Assembly (NCBI GenBank): GCA_030522415.1
Contig: CM060127.1
Location: 9,757,207-9,821,206 of the forward strand
Length of the DNA: 64,000 bases
From: Channallabes apus
Lineage: Eukaryota > Chordata > Actinopteri > Siluriformes > Clariidae
Direction: 5' to 3'
Shown here: positions 11,127-23,609 of the stretch, in pieces
Layout: every line of letters starts with the position of its first letter
Numbering within the stretch: the stretch's first letter is position 1
The notes under the pieces: model-generated
Databases searched by the model: none
What the model was told of the DNA's origin: nothing
The model's input: only the letters and a program-made list of their open reading frames with translations
Translations under genes and position numbers: made by a program

Positions 11127-12004
11127 TGCACTGTCCAATGAATGTTAATATGTTTTTTTTGCATTGGTAAATGTTGAACGGTAATATTTGCACCACTGAG
11201 CAAGGTGTATTCTTAATGACATTCCAAAATATGTTGGCTCTTGTTGACAAGACCACATCAAGCAGTTCTTTCATGTGCACTTCATGCTGTGAATCTCCTG
11301 TTCTGCCACGTCCCAAAGGTGTTCTATTGGATTCAGATCCAGTGACCGGGAAGGTCAGTGAGAAAATTACTCATGTCATGTTCATGCCAGATTGAGACAT
11401 ATTTTGCTTTTGTGACATGTTGCATTATCATTCTGGAAGTAGCTATTAAAAGATGGGTAAATTGTGTGCATGAAGGGATGCACATGTTCAGCAATAATAC
11501 TCAAACAGGCTGTGGCTTTCAAGCAATGATTGGCTGGTATCATCCCAAAGGGTGCCAAGGAAACATTTCCCACACCATTACACCACCTGAACCAGCGTGG
11601 ACTGTTGACACAAGCCAGGTTGGTCCATGCATTCATGCTGTTGGCAACAAATTCTAACCCTGCCATCTGTGTGCCTCAGCAAAAATTAAAATTCACACCA
11701 GGCTCAGTTTTTCCTATCTTCAACTGTCATGAGTCCTCAGCTGACAGAAGTGGAACCCGATGTGGTTTCCTGCTGTTTTAGCTGATCTGCCTCAAGGATC
11801 AACAGGCTGTGCTTTCTGATATGCTTTTCTGCTCACCCTCCCAGTTCCAAGCTTTTTCATCAGCTTGGAACTGTCTGGAACTGGAACTGATTTTCACTGG
11901 ATATTTTTTTATCTTCATTGCACCATTCTGATTAAAAGTTTGAGCAATTGATCAGCAGTTTTAGAAATACTCAAATCAGCCCACCTGGGACCAACAATCA
12001 CGCT
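11127..12004 (-). pseudogene. Tc1-like transposon relic, minus strand
   Basis: The coding sense is on the minus strand. An open piece at 11382-11666 reads through IIAEHVHPFMHTIYPS and SYFQNDNATCHKSKI, the region around the second catalytic Asp of a DD34E Tc1 transposase. It is the same family as the relics at 52974-53933 and 38690-39528, with which it shares the HVHPFM and CHKA-type motifs. Frameshifts and stops separate the N-terminal and C-terminal parts, so it is inactive. The plus-strand frames here are shadows. Confidence 0.8.
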
Positions 12005-12064
12005 ACAGTAAAAAAAAAAAAAAAAAGATCCCTGAGAGCACATTCATCTCTACTCTAATTGTTG
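12005..12064. repeat. poly(A) tract
   Basis: A run of As (about 12010-12027) lies between the Tc1 relic and the hAT element. Confidence 0.8.
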
Positions 12065-12637
12065 ATGTAAACCAGTGGTTCTCACTAGTGGGGAATACAG
12101 ACATGACAGGTGGGGCGCAATGAACGAGAGGAAATTAGTGGAAAATAATAGGAAAAAACTAAACAATCACACACAAATAAATGGATCATTAATACAAGTA
12201 AATTTAAAATAATATCAGTTGTGGGCCGGGAGAAAAAGTGGAACCATAGTGCAACAATAACAGTTTAACGTCGGACCAACTTGAGCAGCGCTGCTCGAAT
12301 CACAAACCTGCGCGACTCTGACAGAAATAAACCGCGCCGACCATCAAATTACATTTTACCCCGCTGGGATGCGCACGTACAAACCAGGCATGACAAGGCG
12401 GAAACAATATTAAACAGTCCTGACATTTTAAATTGTTTTTAAATAAAACACAGTGAGTCGCGCAGGTTTGTGATTCGAGCAGCGCTGCGCGATCCACCGG
12501 GCTGCGCGAATAAACCAGATCATCACTGCGCTATACAGATAGTCGCGCTGCGCTGTATTTGCGCAGATATTTGGTTCAATCGGGTGCTGCGGTTTCGTCC
12601 CACTTTTGATGTGTTTGGCTTCACATACACTTCAACG

Positions 12638-12895
12638 ATGGAAGAAGACGCTGCAGCAGCAGTGAGTTTACTTACATGTGACAAAACCAACAACGAGGAG
12701 ATTGTAAAGAAAAAAGGTGCCTCGTCTGTGGTGTGGAATTGGTTTGTGTATAAGAAAAGTGATACGAATGAGATGAACATGATTTAGAAGGTACACAAGT
12801 GCACTGTTTTAACAAGTGGTGGAAACACGTCGAACCTTTTCTATCATCTGAAATCCAAGCATCCAAACGAATATGGCCAAAGTAAAAAAATGCAG
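12638..12895 (+). pseudogene. N-terminal hAT transposase fragment with ZBED1-like BED finger
   Basis: The frame starts at an ATG followed by an acidic and alanine-rich leader (MEEDAAAAVSLL). It then reads SSVVWNWFVYKKSDTNE, the usual start of an Ac/ZBED-type BED finger. A TAG stop at 12785-12787 falls where the first zinc-binding Cys is expected. The same frame continues behind the stop with TSGGNTSNLFYHLKSKHP, which keeps the His pair (H-x4-H). The second Cys position is also changed. The finger therefore cannot fold normally. BED fingers bind the transposon ends in intact hAT proteins. Confidence 0.75.
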
Positions 12896-13129
12896 CAAAC
12901 CTCAGCAATTCACAGTTTAAATAAAATTACATTATGTAAAACAGTTTCTTTGTGTTTGAATTTTTATTTATACATTTTCAGATACAAATTGCTATATTGT
13001 GATGTATATCGTTATCGAGGTAGAAATTTGCTTCTACCGTGATAGAAGATTTTGGTTATATCACCCACCACTAATGAAGTCTATCTTGAGCTTGGATTCA
13101 TGGTGGTGATGGTGGGGGCAGAAGAGAGA

Positions 13130-13434
13130 TCCGTGTGTGTTTTGTGTCTTATACCACTGGCAGCAGACCGCATGAGACCCAACAAACTAGGAAGACACTT
13201 ACTGTAGAGACAACACACTCCAGTCACGTTAATAAGCCACTCGACTTCTTTCAAAGAAAGCTGGCAGAATACAGACAGCAGGATAATCGCATGGTAAAAT
13301 CTGAATCAGTGGACAGCAAAGCACAAATGGCTTCATTCAAAGTTGCATACAGAATTGGCCAGTGCAAAAAAACTACAAACCATTGCTGAGCAGCTAATAA
13401 ACATGGTGTCAATTATGCAAAGATATGTGACAAC
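13130..13434 (+). pseudogene. ZBED5/Buster-like hAT transposase N-terminal fragment
   Basis: A second, different BED-like motif appears in one frame: CVLC at 13136-13147, then MRPNKLGRHLL, a stop, and RQH, giving C-x2-C and H-x5-H spacing. Frame changes then lead to KPLDFFQRKLAEY (about 13231-13270), KAQMASFKVAYRIG and, in a third frame, LQTIAEQLI. These match the linker region of Buster-type hAT proteins such as ZBED5 and FAM200, known from vertebrates. At least two frameshifts and a stop make it non-functional. No downstream catalytic domain is present. Confidence 0.65.
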
Positions 13435-13797
13435 GTAAGCCTTTTATAACAATTGCACGTGTATTTTATCTGTTTTTAACTTGGTGTTGTTTGATCTTAT
13501 TGGTTTAGAAATTGATATTTCAATAAACAGTAAACTTGGCCGATTTCGTTATTATTTTGTTAACAAGTGGGGCTTGAAAATTCGCTCACCTCCTTAAGTG
13601 GGGAATGACAGAAAAAGTTTGAGAACCACTGATGTAAACTACTAGAAGATTTGATGTACAGTCTGAAACAATTGGCAAATTAGATAAATGCATGAATTGA
13701 TTGGTGTACAACTGTTAAGTGAATGTATGATCTAGTCTAATACATTATATTGACTACAATTTAAACAAATAGCATATTAGTGCTACTAGAACATAAT

Positions 13798-13915
13798 TGC
13801 ATTTAAAGCATTTGGCAGACACCCAATTTACATTACCAGTAGTGGGTTTGAACCCAGGCCCTTCTGATCAGTAGTCCGACATCCAACCTCTGAGCTACCC
13901 CTGGCCCTGCGTTGG
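13798..13915 (-). mobile_element. V-SINE fragment, minus strand
   Basis: Read on the minus strand it has ggccaggggtagctcaga, the tRNA-like head, a B box (tgggttcaaaccc), and then jumps to gtgtctgccaaatgc. The central V-core is deleted. It is a shortened relative of the copy at 14751-14952. Confidence 0.75.
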
Positions 13916-14750
13916 TGTTAATAATTGAATTTAAAACACATTAAATTAACCATAATCACATGATGTCCATTGTTTTAAAAATAATTAAGACTTGTCCCAT
14001 TTGTGAAGGTTAAAAAAAAGGTAGGGGGGGGGCTACATTTTCCCAAAAATTGCACAATAATTTTCCATTCATACAACGGATTACCAATTTTACCAATATA
14101 ACTTAAGCATAAAATATTTTTTATGTATCACCCGAATATCTATTCACCCAATGAAGTGTGGAACGTCTGCCAGTACATGTTTCACTGGCACCTTAATAGT
14201 ATCTCATACTGTAACAACACTTTAGAATCAGTGGTCTTTGATCCAAAACTTTGATTTCTTTTATCATCTTTGAGCCCTAGTTTCATCAGAAGCACTTGAC
14301 TGTGGCATATCAATGGTGCTTCTCTTTTGTTACTGTGAAGGAAACCTTATCTGCCTGCTTTGTGTTGTCTGACTCTATGACCCTGATGTCTATCCTTGGC
14401 CTTGCGAAACCATAAGAAGCAAGTCAGCTGAAATATGAGTGTATATGATCCTTTGAGACTTTCTGGCTGTTCAGAACTACAATGTTTAAAACAGGTATGT
14501 GATTACCAGTGGGTCTACAGATTTTTGAAAAATATCGACCTCTGAGACAAATGGTGCTAATTCTTCATGTTCTAATTCTATTTGGTTTAGATGAATCAGA
14601 AAACATGTAAGAAAGGTGCAGGTTGATCACGGTGAAGATTTATACACAGGGGAGTATATTTGTCTAAAAGGGAAAGGGGATTATTACTTTACTATACAAT
14701 ATCATCACCTTACTGTAATTTATTGGTCATTTATTGCAGAGAACATTTGT
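13916..14750. other. unrecognised noncoding DNA
   Basis: No recognisable repeat or coding sequence; short A and G runs only (about 14015-14030). Confidence 0.45.
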
Positions 14751-14952
14751 CGGCCAGGGGTAGCTCAGTGGTTAAGGCATTGGACTACGGTTCGGAAGAT
14801 CCCAGGTTCAAACCCCACAACCACCAAGTTGCCACTGTTGGGCCCTTGAGCAAGGCCCTTAGCCCTCAACTGCTCAGATGTGTAATGAGATAAAAATGTA
14901 AGTCGCTCTGGATAAGAGCATCTGCCAAATGCCTAAATGTAAATGTAAATGT
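14751..14952 (+). mobile_element. V-SINE, full-length copy
   Basis: Clean tRNA-like head with A box (ggtagctcagtggttaagg) and B box (aggttcaaacccc), the V-core gggcccttgagcaaggccc, the 3' core gtcgctctggataagagca and a taaatgtaaatg tail. Short open frames across it are translations of the SINE. Confidence 0.9.
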
Positions 14953-16865
14953 CTTGGCCAGATCTACAGTATGTACCATACAGTTACATCTGGAGGCTTG
15001 TGAAAGTGTAAAACTGCCCAACATTTCCAAGGAACAGTAGAATGTCCAAACATTCCAACCAGTTGATCTGGGGCCATCAATGTCAGACGTTATAACACAG
15101 TATGCTCCTCCTCAATCACATCTAATTTCACAGAGTGATCTTAATCACCTGGTCAGGGATTTGGAATTGCCCAAGTGTAAGGCAGAGCTATGGGGCTTCA
15201 GATTACAACAGTGGAACATCTTGCAGTGTAATGTCAGGATCTCCATTTTCCGTGATCAACAAAATGATCGTTTAAAAATTTAATATATGAATTTAAAAAT
15301 ATAATTTTGAGGTTGTATCTTAATACTCTGGTAAGCTACACAGCAATGGGACCAACTCATGAAAAAAGCAGGAAAATGTTACACATAAAAAAAAACATTA
15401 ATGGAAATCTGTGTTATTGGTATTAAAAATATATACATTTATATTGATTGGTGTGGCACCATTCTCATTGCAGGAGGTGAGATTCGAACCAACAACCTTG
15501 GAGCCTCTATACCACCAGGTTTAAACCAATATGTATATGTACTAGCTGGTTTTACAAAAATATTGCTTACTAATTATAGGTCACTATTTGGTGAATAAAC
15601 CATGGGCTATGTCCACCCTCATGAACAAATGCAGTAATAAGAAAGATTCACATCTCATGACAAGACGGAGCAACATGTGATGAGGTGGACACATAAAGCT
15701 GTCAAACAAAACATACAAAGCAAATAAAAATGTGGAACATTTATGTGTTTCATTGTCTGCGTGGTTGGAATATCTTGGGGGGGGGGAGGTTGTCTTTGTT
15801 AAAAAGCATCTGAAGATTAACATCAACAATAAGGGATTCTTATTTCCTGGCTCAACTCAGCTGCTTCTATAAATACCTACAATTATATATTCTTTTCAAG
15901 ATAATCTGACTAGGGAAGTATATAAAGGTATAGTAAATGTAATTACAGATATGCTGAACTAAAAGCAGAGAAATAGCTTTCCAAAAATCTGATTTATAAA
16001 ATTTATGTTTCATAATTTATAGCAATGAGTTTCTTCGAGTAATGACAGAGAATGTCACTTCCTGCACCACTTCTCCATCAAAATATTACTGTATAAGTTT
16101 ATTTCTCTTTCTCAAGGTTACGTGTGTACCATTGCTCTACCCTCGGACTGGACATTCATTGAGCTGGTCACTCGGCTGCCCCATTACACGGAATTGAAGT
16201 GGTGCTTTTTAACTTTATCCCCTATCAACCAGAAAAAATAGGACTGATTCCCTGGAGGGTGTCCTCTCCATCCTCTCCATCACCTGACACTGGGAGTGCT
16301 GCTGGACCAGAAACCATCCTTGCTCATGCTCCAGTGCCTGAATCTCTTGTTCCAAATGTGAAGCTAGGCATAGGCTAACTCAACTAGAGTGACTGCCAGT
16401 CCTGCATCTTGCTGATCTACGGTATACACAAAAGCTTAAAATAAAAAAATATATAAAAAACCTAGAGGACCACTCTGAGTTTGTGGAGATCATGAGCAAA
16501 TCACGTTGCTGATGTTGGAGCTGAAGCCTCACAGGACCTGCCAACCTGTTTCTACCTAGAATCAATTAGTACAGACAGGTCATGCAGCCAGTTTGTTCAG
16601 GAGCTCCATGTACCACTGTGCTGTCAGTAAACACATAGCCTGAGTCAGACAAGACTTCCCTTGTCTCAAGAACCTGTAGATAACACCAACAGACTATTTC
16701 AAAGTGAAATGTAGCTATGTGCCTACAACCTGTTTATTGACCAAACCAGTTACAGATGGTTACCTTGTTATCTACTGTACTGTACAGATGCCTACAGAAG
16801 GTCAAAAGGCCATTCTGTTCTGTGTGCAAATAGGCTTTGGTAGTTTTCCCGTGTTTTATGAAACT
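14953..16865. other. unrecognised noncoding DNA
   Basis: I see only a G tract at about 15777-15786, and a tRNA-like B-box remnant (gagattcgaaccaacaacc, 15479-15497) that may be the last trace of a SINE. No supported gene. Confidence 0.45.
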
Positions 16866-17178
16866 CACTATCTATACCGCTTTATCATGTACTGTATACA
16901 GGGTCATGTGGGGTCTGGAGGTTATGCCAGATGGCAGGGTTCAGCCTGGACAGGGTGCCAATCAATTGCAGGGCACACACATACAGTACACACTCCTTCA
17001 CACACTATGGACAATTTGGAAACACTAATTAACCTCATCTGCACGTATTTCGATTGTGGGAGGAAACCGGAGCACCCCGAGGGAACCCACCATGCACACA
17101 AACCTGAGGAGGGAATCGAACCTAGACCCTGGTGGTGCAAGGCGCCAGTGCTAATCATCATTCCACCCAGCTGCCACA
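16866..17178 (-). mobile_element. SINE C copy, minus strand
   Basis: The minus strand runs from a tRNA-like head near 17178 (ctgggtggaatgatgattag) through cctcgg-like and ccggtttcctcccac, to accctgtatacag and a damaged tail near 16866. The 169-codon plus-strand frame at 16704-17213 passes through this SINE and is not a gene. Confidence 0.75.
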
Positions 17179-19071
17179 GTTACATTCATATGTGTTCAAA
17201 TCCATGTAAGTGAATTTAATCAACTTAATTAAGGGCTAAAAATTTTGCAAGTAAGAGTCTCTCACCAAAAGAGAACCTGTTGCTATGAGTGGAGTTATGC
17301 TTATCAACTCAACTGGAATAAATCATCAACCAGAATGCTGAGAACACTCCCTTAAACAGACATTTTTTTTTAAATGTCCAAAGTACAAATGAAATGTAGT
17401 TTATGTAATGCTGGAGACTTTAAGTTAGTCTTAGTTGAGCTAAGAAGTTACACTTTTTATGTCAATGCATCAATCTTAGTATTCCACACACAATTTTGTC
17501 CCCAGGACTGCTGGCATTTGACAAGAGCATTTAATTAATAGCATTACTTGAAGTTCAGGTAATAGGCTAATGCTTTAGATCATAATGTAAGATTTATTGC
17601 AGTTTTAAAGGGAGGTTATGTTTTAAATGAGCTCATATTTTGTATAAGGGTGGGTATTATTGAAAGACAGACAGTTACAAGATAGGAACAAGGACACAAG
17701 TTGACCTTTCTCCTATGAGAGTGAGACAGAAGCTCAAGTAATTTTGATTAGATTTCATGTTTATTGCCATCCTACTGTGGAGGTCTTGTCTAAGCCCCAA
17801 AGAAACTTAAATGTTGAACTGCAAATTTAAAGATAAACCCTGACCTGTTATTGCAGAGAAAAATTAATATGCTATCAGACTGTTTTGTCATACACGGTAC
17901 ATGATATGTAAACTACCAAATACATAAGAAATCAATTCGATTTAAACTACCAAAAGGTACACAAGGGTAATATAATAGTCTATAATAAATTTGGTAACAA
18001 ACACAAGAGTAATGAAGGATTTTTAGAGGTGCAAGTGCAGATGGGAAAAAGCAACAACACCCAATGGGCTTTGATCACATGCAAAAGTCTAAGTACAAAT
18101 TGTAAAGCAACCGTGCATTGCTCAGGAAAGGGTAGGTCACAAAAATGAGATCCAAGGCTGAATCAAAAACCACAGACTGACCCCAGATGTCACTGACCCC
18201 AAGATGCAAGCCCAGTAGCACCCCCAAGCCACCCAAGAGGGAAGTCAAGCAAAAGAGTCAGAGGCCTAAAGGCTTTAGTGTAGTGGCAGGTATCTGGAGG
18301 CATCTAGAATAAAGCTCTGAAAGAAATGGAAGAGATAGAGGAATCACAAAAAAGGGTCTAACCCACAGAGTGCAGAGTACCATCTGATGACACACAAAGA
18401 CAAAACCCTTCCCAACAGAGTTGACTGATGGCACTTATAGTTAGTAACTGAGAAACCCAGTGTAAGAATCTATCCAACGACGAAAGCATTAAAGCGCTTT
18501 TGTATCGCTGTGGATAAGAGTGTTTGCCAAATGCCTCAACTTAAATGGAAACCAATAAGGAAAGAGAAGGACAAAGCAAATTTCTTCACGAATCCTCACC
18601 ATTACTGACATAGTGACATACTTTCTCTCTTTGAGGAGAAAGCCAGAGGAACATTGGAGGTCTCCAAAAAGAAGTAGAAGAATACATCCACTCTCAATAC
18701 ACCAACCCATCAAAGAATGCCCCCATAGGCCCACCAGCCCTGTGTTATCTCCCCTAAACTCAGTGAGGTCAGGCAGGTGATCCTGAAAGCAAGATCACCG
18801 CCAGCCCCGGGACAGAATATCATACTCAAACGGAATACTGTGTAAGTTGGATATGAACTGTCCGAGAGTTTTTCTGCTTTACTTTTCCGTTGTCCCTAAA
18901 GAGTCCATATACAGTATGTGAGTAAAAAGTGATATTACTTGATATTACTTTGTCTATGTACTATGTTATGCCAATTGCTAGCTAAAATGTTAACTGCTGG
19001 TGAATTTTAAATGCAATTGATGGCTTATATTTTTCAGCTACAACTGAAATATTTATGTGGTTTCTGACCAT
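17179..19071. other. unrecognised noncoding DNA
   Basis: Only a short V-SINE tail remnant (tcgctgtggataagagtg then tttgccaaatgcc, about 18506-18537) is recognisable. The rest is single-copy-looking DNA. Confidence 0.45.
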
Positions 19072-19512
19072 ATCTTACACAGATCAGCCATAGAATTAAA
19101 ACACAAAGCAGTATGTCCAGTATTGTGTAGGTTCACCTTGTGCCAGCTTTGGCCCCTTGGTTCTGACTCTACAACACCTGTGTGCTGTTGTGTCTAGCCC
19201 CAAGGCATCAGGATCGGATCCGTTGGCTGCTGTGGGTTGTGTGGTGGGGCATTTGTGGATCAGACTTGGTCTGGTGCAGTTTGGAGGCCAGGACAGCGAC
19301 CTTGGCTTCTTTGCCTGCCTGGGCCCATGTGTGGCATGCTTTGGAACAGAAGGTGTTCTGGTACATATCTATCTTTTTATAGTTTTCCTTTTTTTCATTG
19401 AGCTTTGTTGCATTGGCTTTTCTTTCGGACTGGATCACACAGGCTAGCCTTTGCTCTCCACAGGCATTGGTGAGCCTTGGGTACGCAATCCTGCCACCAG
19501 TTTACTGGTATA
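19072..19512 (-). pseudogene. Tc1-like transposon relic with large internal deletion
   Basis: The left end, cagatcagccatagaatta, resembles the terminal repeat of an abundant fish Tc1 family. The next part (ttgtgtaggttcaccttgtg) follows that family. A large jump then leads to ggatcacacaggctagcctttgc and ggtgagccttgg (about 19430-19480), which is normally near the N-terminal coding part on the minus strand. Most of the catalytic region is missing. The 96-codon plus-strand frame is a shadow. Confidence 0.6.
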
Positions 19513-21023
19513 TGACTGATAAGCAATTATTTTAATGTTATCTTTGGTGTATGTTGATAAAAAAAGGGGAACAGTTACACACTTTTATTTCAGTTTTACA
19601 GTGCTTTCTTCCGCAAACCTCCAAAACTAAAAAAAACTTGCTTCTTGAGTTACTGGACCTGTTAGCTATCGGTCAGGCTAGGATCAGTCTACCTCACTCA
19701 CTAGCAAGATTAGATTATAATGGAATAATGGAATTATAGAATAAATTATTTAAAAAAACAAAATACTGACTTTAAATTGTTTTTATATAATTGTAGTCCT
19801 AAGTAAACATTTATTTAAGTGATGCAATGTTGTGTATCATTCATTATTAAACTGTTACATTTTATAAGATGTAGGGGAAAAAGTAAACCGGCCAAACAAC
19901 TTGTCCAAAAAAATCTACAATACATCTGGTAAATCTAGTTGACCTTAACTCAGTACCACGTTAGTTGATAGCCTTTGCCATAGACTTATTTTACATGCCA
20001 GATAACATCAAACCCATTGTAATTGGAGCTGCTTTCAGTGCTTCTGCTTCATGATATAGAATATCATCATTGGCTGGCAGCAGTTGGAAGTAGGCACTGC
20101 AATGGGATGTTCCATCTCCCTTATCTGTGTGGCAGCATTTGAAGTCAACCTAATTGGAGCAAGGCAGGTAGTGGGTGGAGTCCAGATGCCTGCAGGCAAA
20201 GGCCCCCCAAACAGAAGCTACATGGATTACATCACTGGTCTGTTGCAAACTGCCACATGCACATCCAGGCTCCTGAATAGGTTTCACTGTGGTCTATTTA
20301 ATGTCACGTTAAATAAGCTGATTTATTGTGTGTCTTTCATATAAAAACTGGAGACAATATGAGCAGGCTGTAGCTGTAAACAATTCCAGAGTGACCTTAT
20401 GGCTGAACCCTGGGATTTTGTCCAAGATTACATCACACAGGTTTGTGAAGCAGGCCGTTGCCCTCATAATGTTTTATAGAGGTCTACCCTCAGAAGATCC
20501 CTTCTGTGTCCAAATAGTGCTTAACCTTGGGTATTTATACCAAATACTCCATCTCTGTCATTACATGAGTTAGTGGGAGGTGTGGTCATAGTGGACACAT
20601 GCATGAGAACTGACCCAGGTGTTAAGCACCACCCTCTGGTGAGAATCTGGTGTTCACAGAACCACATTTACAACTAGTGCTTAAATCTATTGAAGTGTAT
20701 CATAACCATTTCGTATCAGTTTTAGGCTAAATATGGACAGGGTACAGTATATAGTTTAGGGCTACAGTATATATATACAATATCACCACCTCCAAATCAG
20801 TTGAGCATTATTATAAATCTTTCAAAATAATTTATTTGACAAAATTATAGTAAAAAGTGTTATTCTGCCAGTCTCTATATTTATAGGACTTCTCATGCAC
20901 CAGTCCTAAACTTTGTAAATGTTTTATGTTCAGAACTTTTTTTTTTTAATATAAAAAAATAATATTTTTTATGACATTGTAGATGTAAATGTTGTAATGT
21001 TTAATGTTTTAAATATTAAATTC
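19513..21023. other. unrecognised DNA, complex composition at 20040-20640
   Basis: The stretch 20040-20640 has mixed composition and two overlapping 81- to 86-codon frames (20084-20344, 20328-20573). I recognise no domain and no transposon end. It could be an unknown repeat or single-copy DNA. Confidence 0.35.
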
Positions 21024-21316
21024 ACGACCTCTGAGTGGCGCAGTGGTAAAGTGCTCGCCCCATCATCCGAAGATCGCTGCTTCGATTCCCGGGTGATGCT
21101 GTAACCTCTGGCAGCTGGAGGTCTAGTGAGAGCTGATTGGCCGAGGTCCCGCAGAGGGGAGGGATGAGAGGTACTTTGTGCTCCCACATTAATCACAGCT
21201 CTACAGCCAATCAAGGGTGTCTGTGAGCTCATGCAAGTGGAAGGAGCGGATAGCGCTGTCCTCCGAGTGTGTTACACCGTCCCCAACGGTGCGTGAGCGA
21301 GCAGTTTGAAAAGATG
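21024..21316 (+). mobile_element. SINE A copy, 3'-truncated
   Basis: It has the best-preserved SINE A head in the window: A box (ctgagtggcgcagtggtaaa) and B box (gcttcgattcccggg). The body runs to gcagtttgaaaagatg and stops before the usual tail. A short (TA)n tract follows at 21317-21332. Confidence 0.8.
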
Positions 21317-21332
21317 TTTATATATATATATA

Positions 21333-23245
21333 ATTCACTAAAATTAGTAAATCTTGCAATAAAAAAGACTTATGTGATGTGAATAGCAAATGTTCATGCA
21401 TGAAAGGGTTCATAACGTAATCCTTTTGAATAATAAGTTGAAGGTAACACTTTTCCCCAAATTGTTTCACAGCAATTTCTCTAGTGCCTGAGAAAGTGCA
21501 TGTTTATGAGCTTTGTCTTCTCCAATATTTTAAAGAATGCCAAACTACTACAAGCACAAGCAACAAAATATTTCATAAAGTTGTTGTCTGGTGTACATCA
21601 GGTCACACAAGGTTAACAAGACCGTCGCATGATATGAACCCCTGACGAACATCAGATTATTGAGTATTCTGCTATATTCATCATAAAAGAAGTAAAGGAA
21701 TAATACAAGCTGTACCCTGTCAGGCTGCTTGTTGTTTTTTTTACTGCACACTGAATTACAGATTCTACCCTCTTCATTCTGGTAGCAACAGTCAGAAGAG
21801 ATAGCGCATAGTGCACAGGCAGGAATCCTCGATTGCTTCTCGGAGTGAGAGGGCTGCTTTAGACTTGTATCTCTGTAGTGTAACATGATAAGTATAAACT
21901 ACATAAATAAAACAATACGTGCCTGCCTTGCTCTTTCCTGAGCTGAATATATTGGAAAAACTGTGTCCGATAGGACTGAGCCGGTTCCTATCAAATATAT
22001 CAAACCCAGTATTCCACTTGCAAGGTGTAATAAGGTTTGAAAATATGCCACTGCAAGTTAATGCTGTCTGAGTCCGTTCAAGCAAGAAGGTCTTCACAGG
22101 GTCTTCCATGCCGCTTACATGATGGCTAATCTCGCGTCAGAGAGCTTGACAAGTACGGCTTGATCGACAAGCGAATGTGATTCATAATGCGTTGTGTTCC
22201 CATGCACACATCTGCTACGTCGCTCCCCGTGTCACGGTGTGTATGTGTATTTCCCGATCTCATTTTTCATCGGGGAATGGATGCATAACAAGAATGAAGG
22301 AGTGTGCTAGACAAAGTGGAAGAAATATCCTGCAAGGTCACACTGTCGAATTTTAACAAGCCTGAAAGGAACAGGCCTTACGTATGTATTCCGACCACGT
22401 CCTGAATGGAAAGCAACACAAGCAATATCTTCTTTTCATGAGCCTCTAGACTGTCCAATTAGCCTTATCTATTCTTTGCAAGAACAAAAATGTGTCATTA
22501 AAAAAAAAAAAAAAATGAGAAAAGACGCAACCGTCCCCTGGGCTGGGAATGTATTACCTACTTAATATACCTAATTATGTAATGATTTCAATGCACTGCT
22601 TATGTCACCCCAGTTTTATAGTGCAGAAGAAGTCCTCAAGTTGATAAATGAAGATTTCAATTAAAGACGCTTTTTATGAATAAGAACGACCGCACCGTGT
22701 CACCATGATTCACTTCAAAGGCGCGTCCCAAATTTCACCTCGATTAAACTCTGTTCTCTGCGTGCATATCCTTCGCCTGCTGTTCTCTCCAGTCTCCTCA
22801 TCTCTGAACCGACGTCTATGTATCTCATTGTCTTGCCTGTGCATGTCTTTTCCTTTCCGACATGAAGAATAGCAATTCTGCTCATAACGCAGCAGTCATA
22901 TTTAAACTTCCTCTCTTTTTTTCCTTCCACTCTCCTTCATGCATCCTTAGATATTACATATTCTGACACATAAAAGATAATAGTGTTGTGCCACAAAGCC
23001 AGTCTCCCTAAGGCGACTATACAGAGTGTAAATCATGGAGCCTGAGTCACCCATACGGGCGCCTTCCATAAACACTCCTGACCACTGGCCATAGCTGTCC
23101 ATTTCTCCATCACCATGCTGCACTATAGGGAGATGGTTACACTTGTTGTACCAGATATGCGGACATGATTAATTTATCTAGCTACAAAGCCTCGCAGAAG
23201 CAGTGGATGTTATAAAATGTAGTAATAATAAAATAAATAAATAAA
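21333..23245. other. unrecognised noncoding DNA
   Basis: No repeat family or gene recognised. The 112- and 105-codon minus-strand frames at 21548-21886 and 21792-22109 overlap each other and have no motif I know. An A run lies at 22500-22515. Confidence 0.4.
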
Positions 23246-23609
23246 TCACTGGTCATAGGAAAAAGTATAGAAACGGCACACTAAGAGCTCTATTTTGTGT
23301 GTTTTAATTGTACAATTATTCAAATATGTACAATTGTCCTGAAATTATTCACAATCTATTCATATATTTGCCTTGCAATCACATAATTAACATGGTGTAA
23401 ATGCAAAAAAAAACTGGCCAAACAAAAAGCAAATACCTAAGAGCCTTTGATTGGATAATAACTTCAGTGATTAATACTGAATGTTACAGCCACAACAATC
23501 CTTTTAACCCTAACTGATGCAGTGAGTATACAGTCAGTTATTGTTTCTTATTTTAAACAATCATGCTGAAAAATACGTTACTACATGATGTTTCACAAGG
23601 GTCACATGA

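Larger units (their letters stand above)
12073..13631 (+). mobile_element. hAT transposon derivative carrying two decayed BED fingers
   Basis: The 1,559-bp element is flanked by a perfect 8-bp duplication, atgtaaac, at 12065-12072 and 13632-13639. Its termini are exact inverted repeats, CAGTGGTTCTCA and TGAGAACCACTG, allowing for one short difference just inside. These features identify a hAT element. It carries coding remnants for two DNA-binding BED zinc fingers but no RNase H-like catalytic core, so it could move only with help from another hAT enzyme. A 36-bp inverted repeat lies at 12283-12318 and 12455-12490. Confidence 0.9.

Noticed and set aside
16704..17213. 169-codon plus-strand frame
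   Set aside because: Mostly the antisense of a SINE C copy; no protein motif.
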